A stretch of DNA of 64,000 nucleotides, from contig NZ_LMUJ01000036.1 in assembly GCF_009765975.1 (NCBI RefSeq), forward strand, positions 187,129 through 251,128, read 5' to 3'. Origin of the DNA: Acidisphaera sp. S103. Lineage in GTDB: Bacteria > Pseudomonadota > Alphaproteobacteria > Acetobacterales > Acetobacteraceae. A model generated the notes under the pieces. It did not search any database. It saw only the letters and a list, made by a program, of their open reading frames with translations, and had not been told where the DNA came from. The position numbers and the translations under genes are program-made. The number at the start of each line of letters is the position of its first letter. The first letter of the stretch is position 1. Positions 29,661 through 39,176 of this stretch are shown here, piece after piece.

Positions 29661-30188
29661 TCAGGCGGGGGCAGCGGGCCGGGACGCATCTTGGGCGCGG
29701 GTGGCGGTTATCATGGTGTCGTCCAATTGGTGGCGTGGCGATCCCGGGATGGATTTGCGATAGGCGATGATCTGGGCGTGGGTCTGCTGGATCAATGCTT
29801 CGACGTCGATGTCGGGGACGTCGTCGATCGGGTCGGCGGCTTGTTCGGCTGGCGGGGCCGGGTCGACGGCGAGGCGTTTGGCCAGTGCGTTCTCATTCTG
29901 CTGGCAGGTGCGGGCAAGGCTGTTGGCTTGGCGAACGTAATGCAACCGCATGTCGGGTGGCATTTCAGTCCCCTTGGATACCGCCAACAGGTCCATCGAC
30001 GTGAAACTGAGGGCGATGATCCGCATGGCGTTGATCATCTCCGACCTGCTGCGGGCGCCGTAGGATTCCAGGGTTTCGAGGGCTTCTGTTCGAGCCAGCT
30101 CGAAATCCGAGGTCAGAGGCAGGAAGTAGGGCAGCAGGTAGGTAATCAGGCGTTCCCGGAACGGGCTGGAGGGGATGTGCGCTGACAT
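29661..30188 (-). CDS. hypothetical protein, soluble, Ala-rich tail
   Basis: A 175-residue cytoplasmic protein from the ATG at 30188 (MSAHIPSSPFRERLITYLLPYF). The N-terminal half is helical and resembles short alphaproteobacterial hypotheticals (ELARTEALETLESYGARSRSEMINAMRIIAL). The C-terminal part is Asp/Pro/Ala-rich. No family is recognised. It is convergent with the RND pump (9 bp apart). A TTGATT/TAAGAA promoter candidate lies just upstream. Confidence 0.65.
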   Translation of the reverse strand: MSAHIPSSPFRERLITYLLPYFLPLTSDFELARTEALETLESYGARSRSEMINAMRIIALSFTSMDLLAVSKGTEMPPDMRLHYVRQANSLARTCQQNENALAKRLAVDPAPPAEQAADPIDDVPDIDVEALIQQTHAQIIAYRKSIPGSPRHQLDDTMITATRAQDASRPAAPA

Positions 30189-30497
30189 GGCGGTGGGTCC
30201 GAGGTGTGTTTGTGATTTGTTCTTATCGGAAATCAAGGTGTAAATCAAGAGAAAAATGCACGCAAAGGTTGCAGAAAGAGACGGCAAGCCCCAAATGGCC
30301 CCTCATCGGGGCGCCACGCGACGCTCGTTTCAGGTGTTGTGGTGCCAAATTGTCGTTACCGATCCCGTGATCCGACACAACAACCAACCGGCCACGGCAT
30401 GCGGCGTGCCGAGACGCCAGACAGTCTTGTCGCGTTTTGTGGAGCCGCCGCCCCGGGCATCGGAAGCCTGATGCTGTCTCGAACCGGTGGTGCGGCC
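30189..30497. other. 309-bp intergenic region
   Basis: Apart from the promoter candidate for the 29661-30188 gene, nothing clear is seen. The 30256-30471 open frame on the plus strand looks non-coding. Confidence 0.4.
30220..30248 (-). promoter_or_regulatory. candidate sigma70 promoter
   Basis: On the minus strand, TTGATT (30243-30248) and TAAGAA (30220-30225) are separated by 17 nt, about 30 bp before the ATG of the 175-residue hypothetical gene. The surrounding A+T-rich stretch stands out from the GC-rich background. Confidence 0.4.
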
Positions 30498-30968
30498 CTA
30501 TTTGTTGCCTATGCTGCCTTCTCCCATCGACACTTCGGGACTTGGAAGTGCTGGATTGAACAGGGAAACGGCATATCCCCCGGCATGTGGCGTCAGTACG
30601 AAATACCGGGGCTTCTCGCTGGCATAGGCCAACGATCCGCTCAGTTTGGGCAATACAAATGAGAGTTTTATTTTTCCACCACTGTTGGGAATGGTTTCGA
30701 CAGTCGTGTGGATGTCCGCAGGTATATCGTACTGCGAATGCGCACCCGGGTTATGCCAAACGATATGCAGGTCTGCCGACTGCGGCCCAATTGCCCCGGA
30801 TAGATCCAGCGCACAGATGAAAGGATATTGACTGGGCGAACACTTGCCGGAAGGGGCCTGGAGCGTGGCCGTAAATGGTCCGACAGGCGGGGCATTCTCC
30901 GCACGGCCTGTCATGGCCGAAAGAGTCACGAATGGCAGCGCAACGAGTACTTTCCGTACATTTTTCAT
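30498..30968 (-). CDS. exported hypothetical protein
   Basis: A 156-residue protein from the ATG at 30968 with a clear signal peptide (KVLVALPFVTLSAMTGRAENA). The mature part has two Cys (GKCSPSQYPFICALDLSG), which may form a disulfide, and a beta-rich remainder. It is probably periplasmic or secreted. No family is recognised. It lies 160 bp after the gentisate dioxygenase gene on the same strand but may be an independent unit. The region is less GC-rich than its neighbours. Confidence 0.6.
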   Translation of the reverse strand: MKNVRKVLVALPFVTLSAMTGRAENAPPVGPFTATLQAPSGKCSPSQYPFICALDLSGAIGPQSADLHIVWHNPGAHSQYDIPADIHTTVETIPNSGGKIKLSFVLPKLSGSLAYASEKPRYFVLTPHAGGYAVSLFNPALPSPEVSMGEGSIGNK

Positions 30969-31128
30969 GGTTATATTTTCCAGGCCTGATAATGCTATGC
31001 TGGCAATCCGGATGTCTCGGGCGAACGACCCCGCAAACATAAGATCGGCCCCCCTTGAATCGAAACGTTCCTTCCCTACCTCGACAGTAACAATGCCCAA
31101 CGTGATCTTGATGTGCAAGGGGTTGGCC

Positions 31129-32181
31129 TTACCCCCGATGCTCGCGGAACAGCCCCAGCTTTTCCTGCGCCGTACGGTCGGAATAGCCGAACAACACCAG
31201 GTCGCTCTCCGCTTCCAACACCAACGTCCGCCACGACGGCACCACCAGCGTATCCTTGGCCTCCAGCGCGATGTCCTTGCCGTCGACCCGAGCCACCCCG
31301 CGCCCCTCGACCACCACAAACACCGTGCCATCCGTCGAAGCCCGAGGCCGGGACACAAACCCGCTCGGCAGCAGCCGCACATGGGCCGAGATCGTCGGCA
31401 TCACCGCGCCGCCGTCCGCCGGGTTGGTGAACTCCAGCGCGTGACCGAAATGAGGATCGGGATCGCCGGACCGGGTGAGGGCGGCAAGACTGTCGCGCCA
31501 CTCGGGGTAGGGGTAGTGGAACAAGGGTTGGCTGTGGGGCCGCCGGTCGGTGGCGGTGCCGCGCATCGGCCGCATGTTCCTGCCATAGCGCGCCGATGTA
31601 TCGCCGAACGGAACGGTTTCCGGATGGGCGGATTCCGGCAGGTGTTCAGCGAAACTGGCGTCGAAATGCAGCACGGTGGGGATGTCCAGCCCATCCAGCC
31701 AGATCATCGGCTGGGTGGAGGTGTTGCCATGGTCGTGCCACTGCCAGCCGGGCGTCAGCACCAGGTCGAAGGGGCGCATGATGGCTTTCTCGCCATCGAC
31801 GGCGGTGAAGGCGCCCTCGCCCTCCATCACGAAGCGCAGGGCGCACTGGGCGTGCCGGTGGCAGGGGGCGATCTCACCCGGCAGGATCAGTTGCAGGCCG
31901 GCATACAGGCTGGACGTGGCGCAGGACGAACCGGGCAGGCCGGGATTTTCCATGATCAGCACCCGGCGTTCGGCCTGGGCGGCACTGATCAGGTCGCCGG
32001 CGCGCAGCAGGTAGTCGCGGGCCTCGGCATAGCGCCAGCGATGCACCTGCGCGGGGGATCGTGGCTGTGGCGTGACCAGGGCGCCCAGCACCTCCCACAG
32101 CGGATACAGGCTGCGCGGCTGCATTTCCGCATACAGCGCCTTCAACTGGGTCGTCGCGTCGTTGCTGAGAACCGCGGACAT
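31129..32181 (-). CDS. gentisate 1,2-dioxygenase-like bicupin
   Basis: Ring-cleaving dioxygenase that would convert gentisate to maleylpyruvate. It has 350 residues in two cupin domains. The N-terminal cupin carries likely Fe(II) ligands His108/His110 (PCHRHAQ) and His149/His151 (WHDHG). The C-terminal cupin is the less conserved barrel. It lies 12 bp after the small oxygenase subunit gene. With the salicylate-5-hydroxylase genes this gives the route salicylate to gentisate to ring opening. Maleylpyruvate isomerase and hydrolase are not in the window. Confidence 0.9.
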   Translation of the reverse strand: MSAVLSNDATTQLKALYAEMQPRSLYPLWEVLGALVTPQPRSPAQVHRWRYAEARDYLLRAGDLISAAQAERRVLIMENPGLPGSSCATSSLYAGLQLILPGEIAPCHRHAQCALRFVMEGEGAFTAVDGEKAIMRPFDLVLTPGWQWHDHGNTSTQPMIWLDGLDIPTVLHFDASFAEHLPESAHPETVPFGDTSARYGRNMRPMRGTATDRRPHSQPLFHYPYPEWRDSLAALTRSGDPDPHFGHALEFTNPADGGAVMPTISAHVRLLPSGFVSRPRASTDGTVFVVVEGRGVARVDGKDIALEAKDTLVVPSWRTLVLEAESDLVLFGYSDRTAQEKLGLFREHRG

Positions 32182-32193
32182 GGGACGTTCCTT

Positions 32194-32658
32194 TTATGCG
32201 GGATAGATCAGGCTGTTCGGGATCATCTCGGAGTCGAAGACAACGACCCGTTCCCGCAGGCGCAACCGGTCTTCGTCCGGCACGATGACGTCGTGGCAGA
32301 CGGCGGACAGCACGATATCGGTTTTCTTGTCGATCAGCGTCTGCACCACCAGCAGGTTATGCCGGGTGCGGACGCTGTCGCCGTCACGGGAGACGATGCG
32401 CAGTGGGCCGGGAAAGCGGCGGTAGTAACGCGGCGCGTACATCTGGGTGCGGGTGACGCCCATCACCCGGTCGATCAGCATGCCGCGGCTTTCGGCGTAG
32501 ATCGTGGACAGCGTGTAGCCGGCCTCGTAATTCTCCCGCGGGATGACGCGGTAGAGGCAGGCTTCGGTGAAGAACGCCGGCCATTCCTCCAGCCGCACGT
32601 CGTCGAGGGTGTTGTAGTAGTCGTCGTAGAAGTCGCGCAAGGCGTCGCGGTCGATCAT
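32194..32658 (-). CDS. aromatic-ring hydroxylating oxygenase small subunit (salicylate 5-hydroxylase type)
   Basis: Beta subunit of a Rieske non-haem iron oxygenase, 154 residues with the NTF2-like cone fold of this family. Segments IPRENYEAGYTL, YAESRGMLIDRV and the late HNLLVVQTLIDKKTDIVLSAV are typical of NagH-like subunits. It follows the large-subunit gene by 163 bp, a gap that contains a dispersed hairpin repeat, and precedes the gentisate dioxygenase by 12 bp. Confidence 0.88.
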   Translation of the reverse strand: MIDRDALRDFYDDYYNTLDDVRLEEWPAFFTEACLYRVIPRENYEAGYTLSTIYAESRGMLIDRVMGVTRTQMYAPRYYRRFPGPLRIVSRDGDSVRTRHNLLVVQTLIDKKTDIVLSAVCHDVIVPDEDRLRLRERVVVFDSEMIPNSLIYPA

Positions 32659-32687
32659 GGCAGGTCACCGTCGGTGTTACGGCAATT

Positions 32688-32767
32688 CGTCATGGCCGGG
32701 CGTGTCCCGGCCATCTTCGCACCGGCGGACGAAGCGCGGATGGCCCGGACACGCCGGGCCATGACGG
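32688..32767. repeat. dispersed palindromic repeat, family B copy 1
   Basis: Near-perfect 27-bp arms at 32688-32714 and 32739-32765 (two mismatches) end in cgtcatgg/ccatgacg. They enclose a loop at 32715-32738 (starting cttcgcaccggcgg). The same loop recurs at 61633-61657. It sits between the two oxygenase subunit genes, where it may alter their relative expression. Confidence 0.9.
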
Positions 32768-32821
32768 TGGGGAAGGAACCTGGCTCCTCCCGCCATGACG
32801 GTAAGAAGGGGTTTTGCGCCA

Positions 32822-34048
32822 TCAGAACCCCATTGTCTCTCGCCAGTAACGGTACATGCCGCGGATGCCGACCTCGGTGACCATGTGATCGACGCTTTCG
32901 ATCTCGCGGCCACCCATGATCACCAGCCCGTCTTCGTCGGGGGACTTGGCAAAGCCCTCCTGGCTCATGGCGATGATTTCGCCGTCGTCGGCGGACACGA
33001 AGCCGGCGGGGCCGAACAGGTTGGCCTGGCGGGTGCGCCGCAGCCGCATTTCCGGCGTGTCGTCGGCATAGCACCAGTGGGTCCAGTGGAAATCGAACCC
33101 ACCAGGCCCCGTGGGCACGATGCTGCGGATACTGAGCGAGTTGATATTCTGTTGCAGCACCACGCTGGGAAACACGGTGATCATGCCGACGGCGTCGTCG
33201 TCGGGGAACTCCTTCACCACATCAAGGATGCGCGGATCGGCGAGCCTGATGTCGTTCTTGTAGTTGCGCATGCTGGCGGTGACGTCGTTGACTTCCTGCT
33301 TGCCGGTACGGCTGATCAGGATGCCGTGGCGGCCGGTCGGATCGACCTCGGTCGCCGACTTCTGGTCTGCCCTGAACAGACCGAACGTAACGAAAAACAC
33401 GTGCAGCAGGGATGCGTGGTACGGGTCCTTGATGTTCTCCTGCATCAGCTTCCAGTTGCCCGGAATATGCTGGCGGTTGTAGCCGAGGACTTCGAGTTTC
33501 CGTCCGTCGTAGACCCGTGTGTAGTGCTGCCAGAACCGTTCGCCGAGGTATTTTCGAAATGGTGGCGTATCGTCGGAGAAGGTGGCCCAGATTACGCCAT
33601 TGACGACTTCCACCCGCAGCTTGCGCAGGCTGTGATCCTTCGGGTCGAAATCGGCGGGCATGCCGCCCTGGCCACGGACTCCGCGACGGAACGGGGCGCC
33701 TTGCAGGTCGCCGCGCAGGCTGTAGTTCCACTGGTGATAGGGACACAGCAGGTCTTTGACGTGGCCTTTCCGAGCCTGGCAGAACTTTACGCCGCGATGG
33801 GCGCAGCGGTTTTCCACGACGCTGACCTCATCGGGGGCGCTGCGGACGATGACGACGGGGCGTTCGCCCAGGGTGGTGGTCTTGAAGTCGCCGACGTTGG
33901 GGATTTCGGCTTCCAGGGCGCAGTACAGCCAGTGGGGGCCGTACCAGATGCGCTCGAGTTCAGCGGCGTAGACGTCCGGGTCCGAATAGACCCAGTACGG
34001 CACCTTGCCGTTCGTGTCGGTTGGCCAGGTCCGGCTGATTTGGTTCAT
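32822..34048 (-). CDS. Rieske aromatic-ring hydroxylating oxygenase large subunit (salicylate 5-hydroxylase type)
   Basis: Catalytic alpha subunit of 408 residues. The Rieske [2Fe-2S] ligands are Cys82/His84 and Cys102/His105. The mononuclear iron site is carried by His211 and His216 in NIKDPYHASLLH, with a later Asp. The pairing with a NagH-like subunit and gentisate dioxygenase points to salicylate or a close analogue as substrate. The required reductase and ferredoxin are absent nearby and must be supplied elsewhere. The ATG at 34048 is used. The longer reading to 34222 would overlap the divergent TauD gene. Confidence 0.9.
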   Translation of the reverse strand: MNQISRTWPTDTNGKVPYWVYSDPDVYAAELERIWYGPHWLYCALEAEIPNVGDFKTTTLGERPVVIVRSAPDEVSVVENRCAHRGVKFCQARKGHVKDLLCPYHQWNYSLRGDLQGAPFRRGVRGQGGMPADFDPKDHSLRKLRVEVVNGVIWATFSDDTPPFRKYLGERFWQHYTRVYDGRKLEVLGYNRQHIPGNWKLMQENIKDPYHASLLHVFFVTFGLFRADQKSATEVDPTGRHGILISRTGKQEVNDVTASMRNYKNDIRLADPRILDVVKEFPDDDAVGMITVFPSVVLQQNINSLSIRSIVPTGPGGFDFHWTHWCYADDTPEMRLRRTRQANLFGPAGFVSADDGEIIAMSQEGFAKSPDEDGLVIMGGREIESVDHMVTEVGIRGMYRYWRETMGF

Positions 34049-34151
34049 GGCACGCCTCCGGCCGCAGTTTTGGCTGCCGGGCTGCCTTGTGTCAAAACCT
34101 TCCGAAGCATTGGCCATGACATGGTTTGGGCAACGATGAAAGGAAGGCGAC

Positions 34152-35009
34152 ATGACCCTGTCCGTACTGCCCAGCGGTAAGACGCTGGGCGCCGAGATTG
34201 TCGTCGACCTGGCCGGCGACACCGACGACGCGACCTTCCGGCGGATCGAGGCGGCGTTTCACGACCATATCGTCGTGGTTTTCCGCAACCAGCGCCTGTC
34301 CAGCGAACGCCAGATCGCGTTCAGCCGCCGGTTCGGCGAACTGGAAATCCATATCGTCAAGAAATACCTGTTGGCGGACTATCCGGAGATCCTGCTGGTC
34401 TCCAACATCAAGAACGCGGCGGGTGAGAACATCGGGTTGGCCGATGCCGGGTTCACCTGGCACAGCGACGTGTCGTATCGGCAGCGCCCCAGCCGCTGTT
34501 CCTTGCTGTATGCGATCGAGGTTCCCGAACAGGACGGTGTGACGCTGGGCAACACGGTGTTCGCCAATACGATCCGGGCTTACGATGCGTTGCCGGACAG
34601 CATGAAGACCTGGCTGGCCGGGCGCAGGGCGGTGCATCGCTATTCCGAACGCATGCGGGTCGCCAACAGTCCGCGGCCGAAGCTGACCGCGGCGCAGTTG
34701 GCGGAGACGCCCGATGTGGCGCACCCGATCGTCCGCACGCACCCGTTTACCGGGCGGCGGGCGCTGTATGTCACCAAGGGCGAGTGCATCGGCATCGAGG
34801 GCGTGCCGGACGATGAAGGCCGAGCGGTGATCGAGGAACTGCATGACCACTGCCTCAGACCGGAGTTTCATTACCGGCATCAGTGGCGGACCGGTGACCT
34901 GCTGATGTGGGACAACGCGACTGCGATGCATCTGGCGATCTGCGATTACGCGCTGCCGCAACGGCGGCTGATGCATCGCACGACGGTCATCGGGTCGGTG
35001 CCATTTTAG
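34152..35009 (+). CDS. TauD/TfdA family Fe(II)/2-oxoglutarate dioxygenase
   Basis: Non-haem iron, 2-oxoglutarate-dependent hydroxylase of 285 residues. The HxD iron motif is His104/Asp106 (TWHSDVSY), the distal His sits in WDNATAMHLA, and the 2-oxoglutarate Arg lies in the late RRLMHRTTVIG. This family hydroxylates sulfonates, chlorophenoxy acids and other carboxylates. It is divergent from the salicylate-hydroxylase operon with a 103-bp shared promoter gap, which hints at related aromatic catabolism. The substrate is inferred only. Confidence 0.9.
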   Translation: MTLSVLPSGKTLGAEIVVDLAGDTDDATFRRIEAAFHDHIVVVFRNQRLSSERQIAFSRRFGELEIHIVKKYLLADYPEILLVSNIKNAAGENIGLADAGFTWHSDVSYRQRPSRCSLLYAIEVPEQDGVTLGNTVFANTIRAYDALPDSMKTWLAGRRAVHRYSERMRVANSPRPKLTAAQLAETPDVAHPIVRTHPFTGRRALYVTKGECIGIEGVPDDEGRAVIEELHDHCLRPEFHYRHQWRTGDLLMWDNATAMHLAICDYALPQRRLMHRTTVIGSVPF

Positions 35010-35178
35010 CCGGGAGCAGCCGGTGACGAGACGGATGTCTCAAGCGGGTCGTGGGTCTTGACATCGCACCCCTTGCACCCCGGTCGCGAGCAGTGCATTG
35101 GTTTGCTCCGACGAGGAACTGGGCCAAGGCAGCGCATCCCGGCGTCTCTTGCTGCCCTGATAACGAAGGAATGAACGG

Positions 35179-36318
35179 ATGCGCCTTGCGGTGCTGAAGG
35201 AACGGCGGGCTGCCGAAACCCGTGTGGCCGCGACCCCGGATACCATCAAGAAGCTGGTTGGCCTGGGCCTGACGGTCGCCGTCGAGACCGGGGCAGGGGC
35301 GACGGCGTCGATCTCGGATGCCGAATTCGCCGCTGCCGGGGCCGAGATCGCCGACGGTCCGGCCGCTGTCCTGACAGATGCAGGCATTGTGTTCGCGGTG
35401 CAGACTCCGGGGCCGGAGGAACGGGCGCTGATCCCGCGTGGGGCGCTGCTGGTGTGCATCGCCGGGGCGTTCGCCGATCCGGACCTGGTGCCGGGGCTGG
35501 CGGTGGCGGGGATCGATGTGGCGGCGATGGAGCTGCTGCCGCGGATCACCCGGGCTCAGTCGATGGATGTGCTGTCCAGCCAGGCGAATTTGGCGGGGTA
35601 TCGGGCGGTGATCGAATCCGCCGGGGCGTTCCAGCGCGGGTTTCCGATGATGATGACCGCCGCCGGGACGGTGCCGCCGGCCCGGGTGTTCGTCATCGGT
35701 GCCGGTGTCGCCGGGTTGCAGGCCATCGCCACCGCTCGGCGTTTGGGGGCGATCGTGTCGGCCACCGACGTGCGGCCGGCGGCGAAGGAGGAGATCAAGT
35801 CGCTGGGCGCCAGCTTCGTGGGCGTGGAGGACGCGGAAACCGCCGGCCAGACCGGTGCCTATGCGCGTGAGATGAGCGACGCGTTCCGCCAGAAGCAGGC
35901 GGAACTGATGGCCACGACGGTGGCGAAGAACGACATCGTCATTACGACCGCGCTGGTGATGGGGCGCAAGGCGCCGGTCATCGTCACCCAGGCGATGGTG
36001 GACAGCATGAAGGCCGGCAGCATCATCGTCGATTTGGCGGCCGAGGCGGGCGGCAACTGCGCGGCGACCGTTCCCGGCCAGAGCACGGTGACCGCCAACG
36101 GCGTCACCATCCTGGGGTTCAATAATTGGCCGGGGCGGATTCCGGTCGCGTCCTCGTCGCTCTATGCGCGCAACCTGCTGACCTTCCTGACCACGTTCTG
36201 GGACAAGGACAGCCGGATGCCGAAGTTGCCGGAGACGGACGACATCGTGAAAGGCGTCATGCTGACCCGCGGCGGCGCCGTCGTGCACCCGAATTTCCTG
36301 CCTCAACAGGCGGCCTGA
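35179..36318 (+). CDS. pntAA: NAD(P) transhydrogenase subunit alpha, part 1
   Basis: NAD(H)-binding domain I of the proton-translocating transhydrogenase, which uses the proton gradient to make NADPH from NADH. It has 379 residues, typical for the split alphaproteobacterial form. Features are [15 protein letters not shown] near the start, the Rossmann [17 protein letters not shown] (about 170-190), and [20 protein letters not shown]. It is the first of three genes, with 16 bp to pntAB. Confidence 0.96.
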   Translation: MRLAVLKERRAAETRVAATPDTIKKLVGLGLTVAVETGAGATASISDAEFAAAGAEIADGPAAVLTDAGIVFAVQTPGPEERALIPRGALLVCIAGAFADPDLVPGLAVAGIDVAAMELLPRITRAQSMDVLSSQANLAGYRAVIESAGAFQRGFPMMMTAAGTVPPARVFVIGAGVAGLQAIATARRLGAIVSATDVRPAAKEEIKSLGASFVGVEDAETAGQTGAYAREMSDAFRQKQAELMATTVAKNDIVITTALVMGRKAPVIVTQAMVDSMKAGSIIVDLAAEAGGNCAATVPGQSTVTANGVTILGFNNWPGRIPVASSSLYARNLLTFLTTFWDKDSRMPKLPETDDIVKGVMLTRGGAVVHPNFLPQQAA

Positions 36319-36334
36319 GCGTCCGGAGACCCCG

Positions 36335-36730
36335 ATGAATCCCTCCCAACTGGCGGACGAAGCGGCCCGCCTTGCCGACAACGCGCTGGAACTGGCCAAT
36401 CATGCCCAGGCGCTGGCGCTGCATGCGTCCTCGACGATGGCGCCGGAGGTCAATCCGTTCATCTTCCTGTTGGCCATTTTCCTGATGGCCTGCTTCGTCG
36501 GCTACTACGTGGTGTGGAACGTGACGCCGGCGCTGCATTCGCCGCTGATGGCGGTGACCAACGCGATTTCGTCGGTGATCATCGTGGGCGCGATGCTGGC
36601 GACGGGGCTGGCGACGTCGCCCTGGGCGATGTTGTTCGGGTTCATCGCGGTGACGCTGGCATCGGTGAATATCTTCGGCGGCTTCCTGGTGACCCACCGG
36701 ATGCTGTCGATGTTCAAGAAGAAGCAATAA
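36335..36730 (+). CDS. pntAB: NAD(P) transhydrogenase subunit alpha, part 2
   Basis: Membrane part of the split alpha subunit, 131 residues. It has a soluble Ala-rich leader, then four helices (about 45-125) including [19 protein letters not shown], the family signature. It forms the proton channel together with PntB. It ends 3 bp before pntB, so expression is tightly linked. Confidence 0.95.
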   Translation: MNPSQLADEAARLADNALELANHAQALALHASSTMAPEVNPFIFLLAIFLMACFVGYYVVWNVTPALHSPLMAVTNAISSVIIVGAMLATGLATSPWAMLFGFIAVTLASVNIFGGFLVTHRMLSMFKKKQ

Positions 36731-36733
36731 CAG

Positions 36734-38140
36734 ATGTCCGCAAGCCTGACTTCCCTCGCTTATCTGGTCGCCGCCGTCCTGTTCATCCTGGCGCTGCGCG
36801 GCCTGTCGTCCCCGGTCACGTCGCGGTCGGGCAACCGCTTCGGCATGATCGGCATGGTCATCGCCGTGCTGGCGACGCTGCTGCAACACGGGATGGGTGG
36901 CTGGGGCTACCTGCTGATCCTGTTCGGCATCCTGATCGGTGGCGGCATCGGCGTGACGGTGGCGCTGCGCATCCAGATGACGGCGTTGCCTCAGTTGGTG
37001 GCGGCGTTCCACTCGCTGGTGGGGTTGGCGGCGGTGTTCGTCGCGGCGTCGGCGCTGAATGCGCCGCAGGCGTTCAACATCGGCGTGCCGGGGAACATCT
37101 ACACCGAGAGCCTGGTCGAGATGTCGATCGGGCTGGCGATCGGGGCGATTACGTTCTCGGGCAGCCTGATCGCGTTCGCCAAGTTGCAGGCGCTGATGAA
37201 GGGGGCGCCGATCACGTTCGCCGGGCAGCATTGGCTGAACCTGGGGCTGGGGATCCTGCTGGCGCTGCTGGTGATCGCGTTCATCATGACCGGCGGGGCG
37301 CAGGTGCTGTTCTGGCTGATCGCGCTGCTGGCGCTGGGGCTGGGCTTCCTGCTGATCATCCCGATCGGCGGGGCGGACATGCCGGTCGTGGTGTCGATGC
37401 TGAATTCGTATTCCGGGTGGGCGGCCGCGGGGATCGGGTTCACCATCCAGAACCTTGCGCTGATCATCACCGGGTCTCTGGTGGGCGCGTCGGGCGCGAT
37501 CCTGTCCTACATCATGTGCAAGGGGATGAACCGCAGCATCATCAACGTGCTGCTGGGCGGGTTCGGCAGTGAGAGCGGCGGGGCGCCGGCGGGTGGCGCG
37601 ACCGGCGACCAGACGGTGAAGGCGGGCAATGCCGACGATGCGGCGTTCATCATGAAGAATGCGTCCAAGGTGATCATCGTGCCGGGTTACGGCATGGCGG
37701 TGGCGCAGGCGCAGCACGCGCTGCGGGAGATGGCGGATACGCTGAAGAAGGAAGGGGTGGAGGTGAAGTATGCCATCCACCCGGTTGCCGGCCGCATGCC
37801 CGGCCATATGAACGTGCTGCTGGCCGAGGCCAACGTGCCCTACGACGAGGTGTTCGAGCTGGAGGAGATCAACAATGAGTTCTCCACCGCCGACGTGGTG
37901 TATGTGATCGGGGCGAACGACGTGACCAATCCGGCGGCGAAGACCGATCCGTCGTCGGCGATCTACGGCATGCCGATCCTGGATGTGGAGAAGGCGCGCA
38001 CCGTGCTGTTCGTGAAACGGTCGATGGCGTCGGGGTATGCCGGGGTGGACAACGTGCTGTTCTTCCGGCCGAACACGATGATGCTGTTTGGCGACGCGAA
38101 GAAGATGACCGAGGAGATCGTGCAGGCGCTGAATCACTGA
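36734..38140 (+). CDS. pntB: NAD(P) transhydrogenase subunit beta
   Basis: PntB of 468 residues. About nine transmembrane helices (to residue ~270) are followed by the cytoplasmic NADP(H)-binding domain III. That domain includes VPGYGMAVAQAQHALREMA, YAIHPVAGRMPGHMNVLLAEA and VIGANDVTNPAA. It is the last gene of pntAA-pntAB-pntB. No terminator hairpin with a T-run follows. The large antisense open frame (36257-38206) is a codon-bias shadow. Confidence 0.96.
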   Translation: MSASLTSLAYLVAAVLFILALRGLSSPVTSRSGNRFGMIGMVIAVLATLLQHGMGGWGYLLILFGILIGGGIGVTVALRIQMTALPQLVAAFHSLVGLAAVFVAASALNAPQAFNIGVPGNIYTESLVEMSIGLAIGAITFSGSLIAFAKLQALMKGAPITFAGQHWLNLGLGILLALLVIAFIMTGGAQVLFWLIALLALGLGFLLIIPIGGADMPVVVSMLNSYSGWAAAGIGFTIQNLALIITGSLVGASGAILSYIMCKGMNRSIINVLLGGFGSESGGAPAGGATGDQTVKAGNADDAAFIMKNASKVIIVPGYGMAVAQAQHALREMADTLKKEGVEVKYAIHPVAGRMPGHMNVLLAEANVPYDEVFELEEINNEFSTADVVYVIGANDVTNPAAKTDPSSAIYGMPILDVEKARTVLFVKRSMASGYAGVDNVLFFRPNTMMLFGDAKKMTEEIVQALNH

Positions 38141-38177
38141 GGGCGGGGATTCGGCACGCGGTGATTCTGGATCGTGC

Positions 38178-38807
38178 CTAATTCGACAAAGACTTGAGGA
38201 AAGCACCGAACGCAGCGTTCGCCTGATCCGTTGTCTTGTTCAGCACGGCTATATTCTGGACTTGCGTTCCACCGTTGCCGATATCGAAGTGGCAGACGGG
38301 GTCCGTCGCTTCGTACAGGCTGCGATAGTGGATTTTGTCCAGGCACGTGTTCATGCGATGCAGTAGCCAGTTGATGTCCGCGAGTTGCTTCATCGTCGCT
38401 TCACCGAAATATTTTTCGGTAAGCAGAACGTTGATCATGTAGTTCTCGTTCCAGACGATGACGACCTTGTTGTATTGCTTCCACGCGTCATCCTGGTCTT
38501 CGCCCGGGAAACCGTCCGCGACGTCGCCGCTGTAGCGGACCGTCCAGAACAGGCGCTGCGAAACGAGTTGCGTCATTTGCCGGACGAGATCACCCCGAGC
38601 GCTCTGCTCCGCGAGTACAAAGGCCGCATCCTTCTTCAGGCCTAGATCCACGAGGACTTTCTGCCAGGAATCCAGCAGGGTGACAGCGCCCGCGCTGCCC
38701 GCCACCAGCGAACCAAGCATGACGAAGAGGTGGGACTTCCGGGGTCTGCCCCGAGGTGACTTGGGCGCGGACTTCGCAGCGAGCCTCGCTTGCATTGCTT
38801 CCACCAT
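38178..38807 (-). CDS. hypothetical membrane-anchored protein
   Basis: A 209-residue protein from the ATG at 38807. A basic N-terminus (KSPRGRPRKSH) precedes one hydrophobic helix (about 25-46), then a soluble domain of about 160 residues with Trp/Tyr-rich helices (FWTVRYSGDVADGFPGEDQDDAWKQYN). A TTG at 38843 would add 12 residues. No family is recognised. Base composition is lower in GC than the flanking pnt operon, and the gene is convergent with it. Confidence 0.6.
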   Translation of the reverse strand: MVEAMQARLAAKSAPKSPRGRPRKSHLFVMLGSLVAGSAGAVTLLDSWQKVLVDLGLKKDAAFVLAEQSARGDLVRQMTQLVSQRLFWTVRYSGDVADGFPGEDQDDAWKQYNKVVIVWNENYMINVLLTEKYFGEATMKQLADINWLLHRMNTCLDKIHYRSLYEATDPVCHFDIGNGGTQVQNIAVLNKTTDQANAAFGAFLKSLSN

Positions 38808-39176
38808 GCGGTGCAACCTAGCGTTGCGCGGAACGTTACACAACTTATTTCCGGGAAACGCTCACCCTACGGTCGAAACGCCGCGTATGCAGGCGGGCAC
38901 TGATGTCATCGCGCTACCGTACCCGGCGATGACTGGACCGCAATGCCGAAGCGTTCGGCGCCGGCCTTCATATCGCCGACAGTGAACGTCGCGATGGAGC
39001 CTGCGTCATCAGCGGATTTCGGAAAATGTTGCACCGCACAATTTTTTTCTTGACGTGGTGATGCTGCCCTCCTACATCCCCGGTTGTGCAGTGCAGCAAC
39101 TCGCTGGCTGAGACATCCCGCGGCAAGGATAAGGTGCCGAAAGACTGGGCCTTTTCCTCTGACAGGAGAGAATTCC
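38808..39176. other. 369-bp divergent intergenic region
   Basis: The region lies between the membrane-anchored hypothetical gene and the phasin gene. It contains the phasin promoter candidate. No other structured element was seen. Confidence 0.5.
39050..39078 (+). promoter_or_regulatory. candidate sigma70 promoter of the phasin gene
   Basis: TTGACG (39050-39055), a 17-nt spacer and TACATC (39073-39078) follow a run of seven T. The transcript would have a leader of about 90 nt before the phasin ATG at 39177, which has an AGGAGAG ribosome site. Confidence 0.5.

Noticed and set aside
36257-38206. 649-codon open frame on the minus strand
   Set aside because: It is antisense to pntAB/pntB, has Arg/Gln/His-rich composition and no homology-like motifs.
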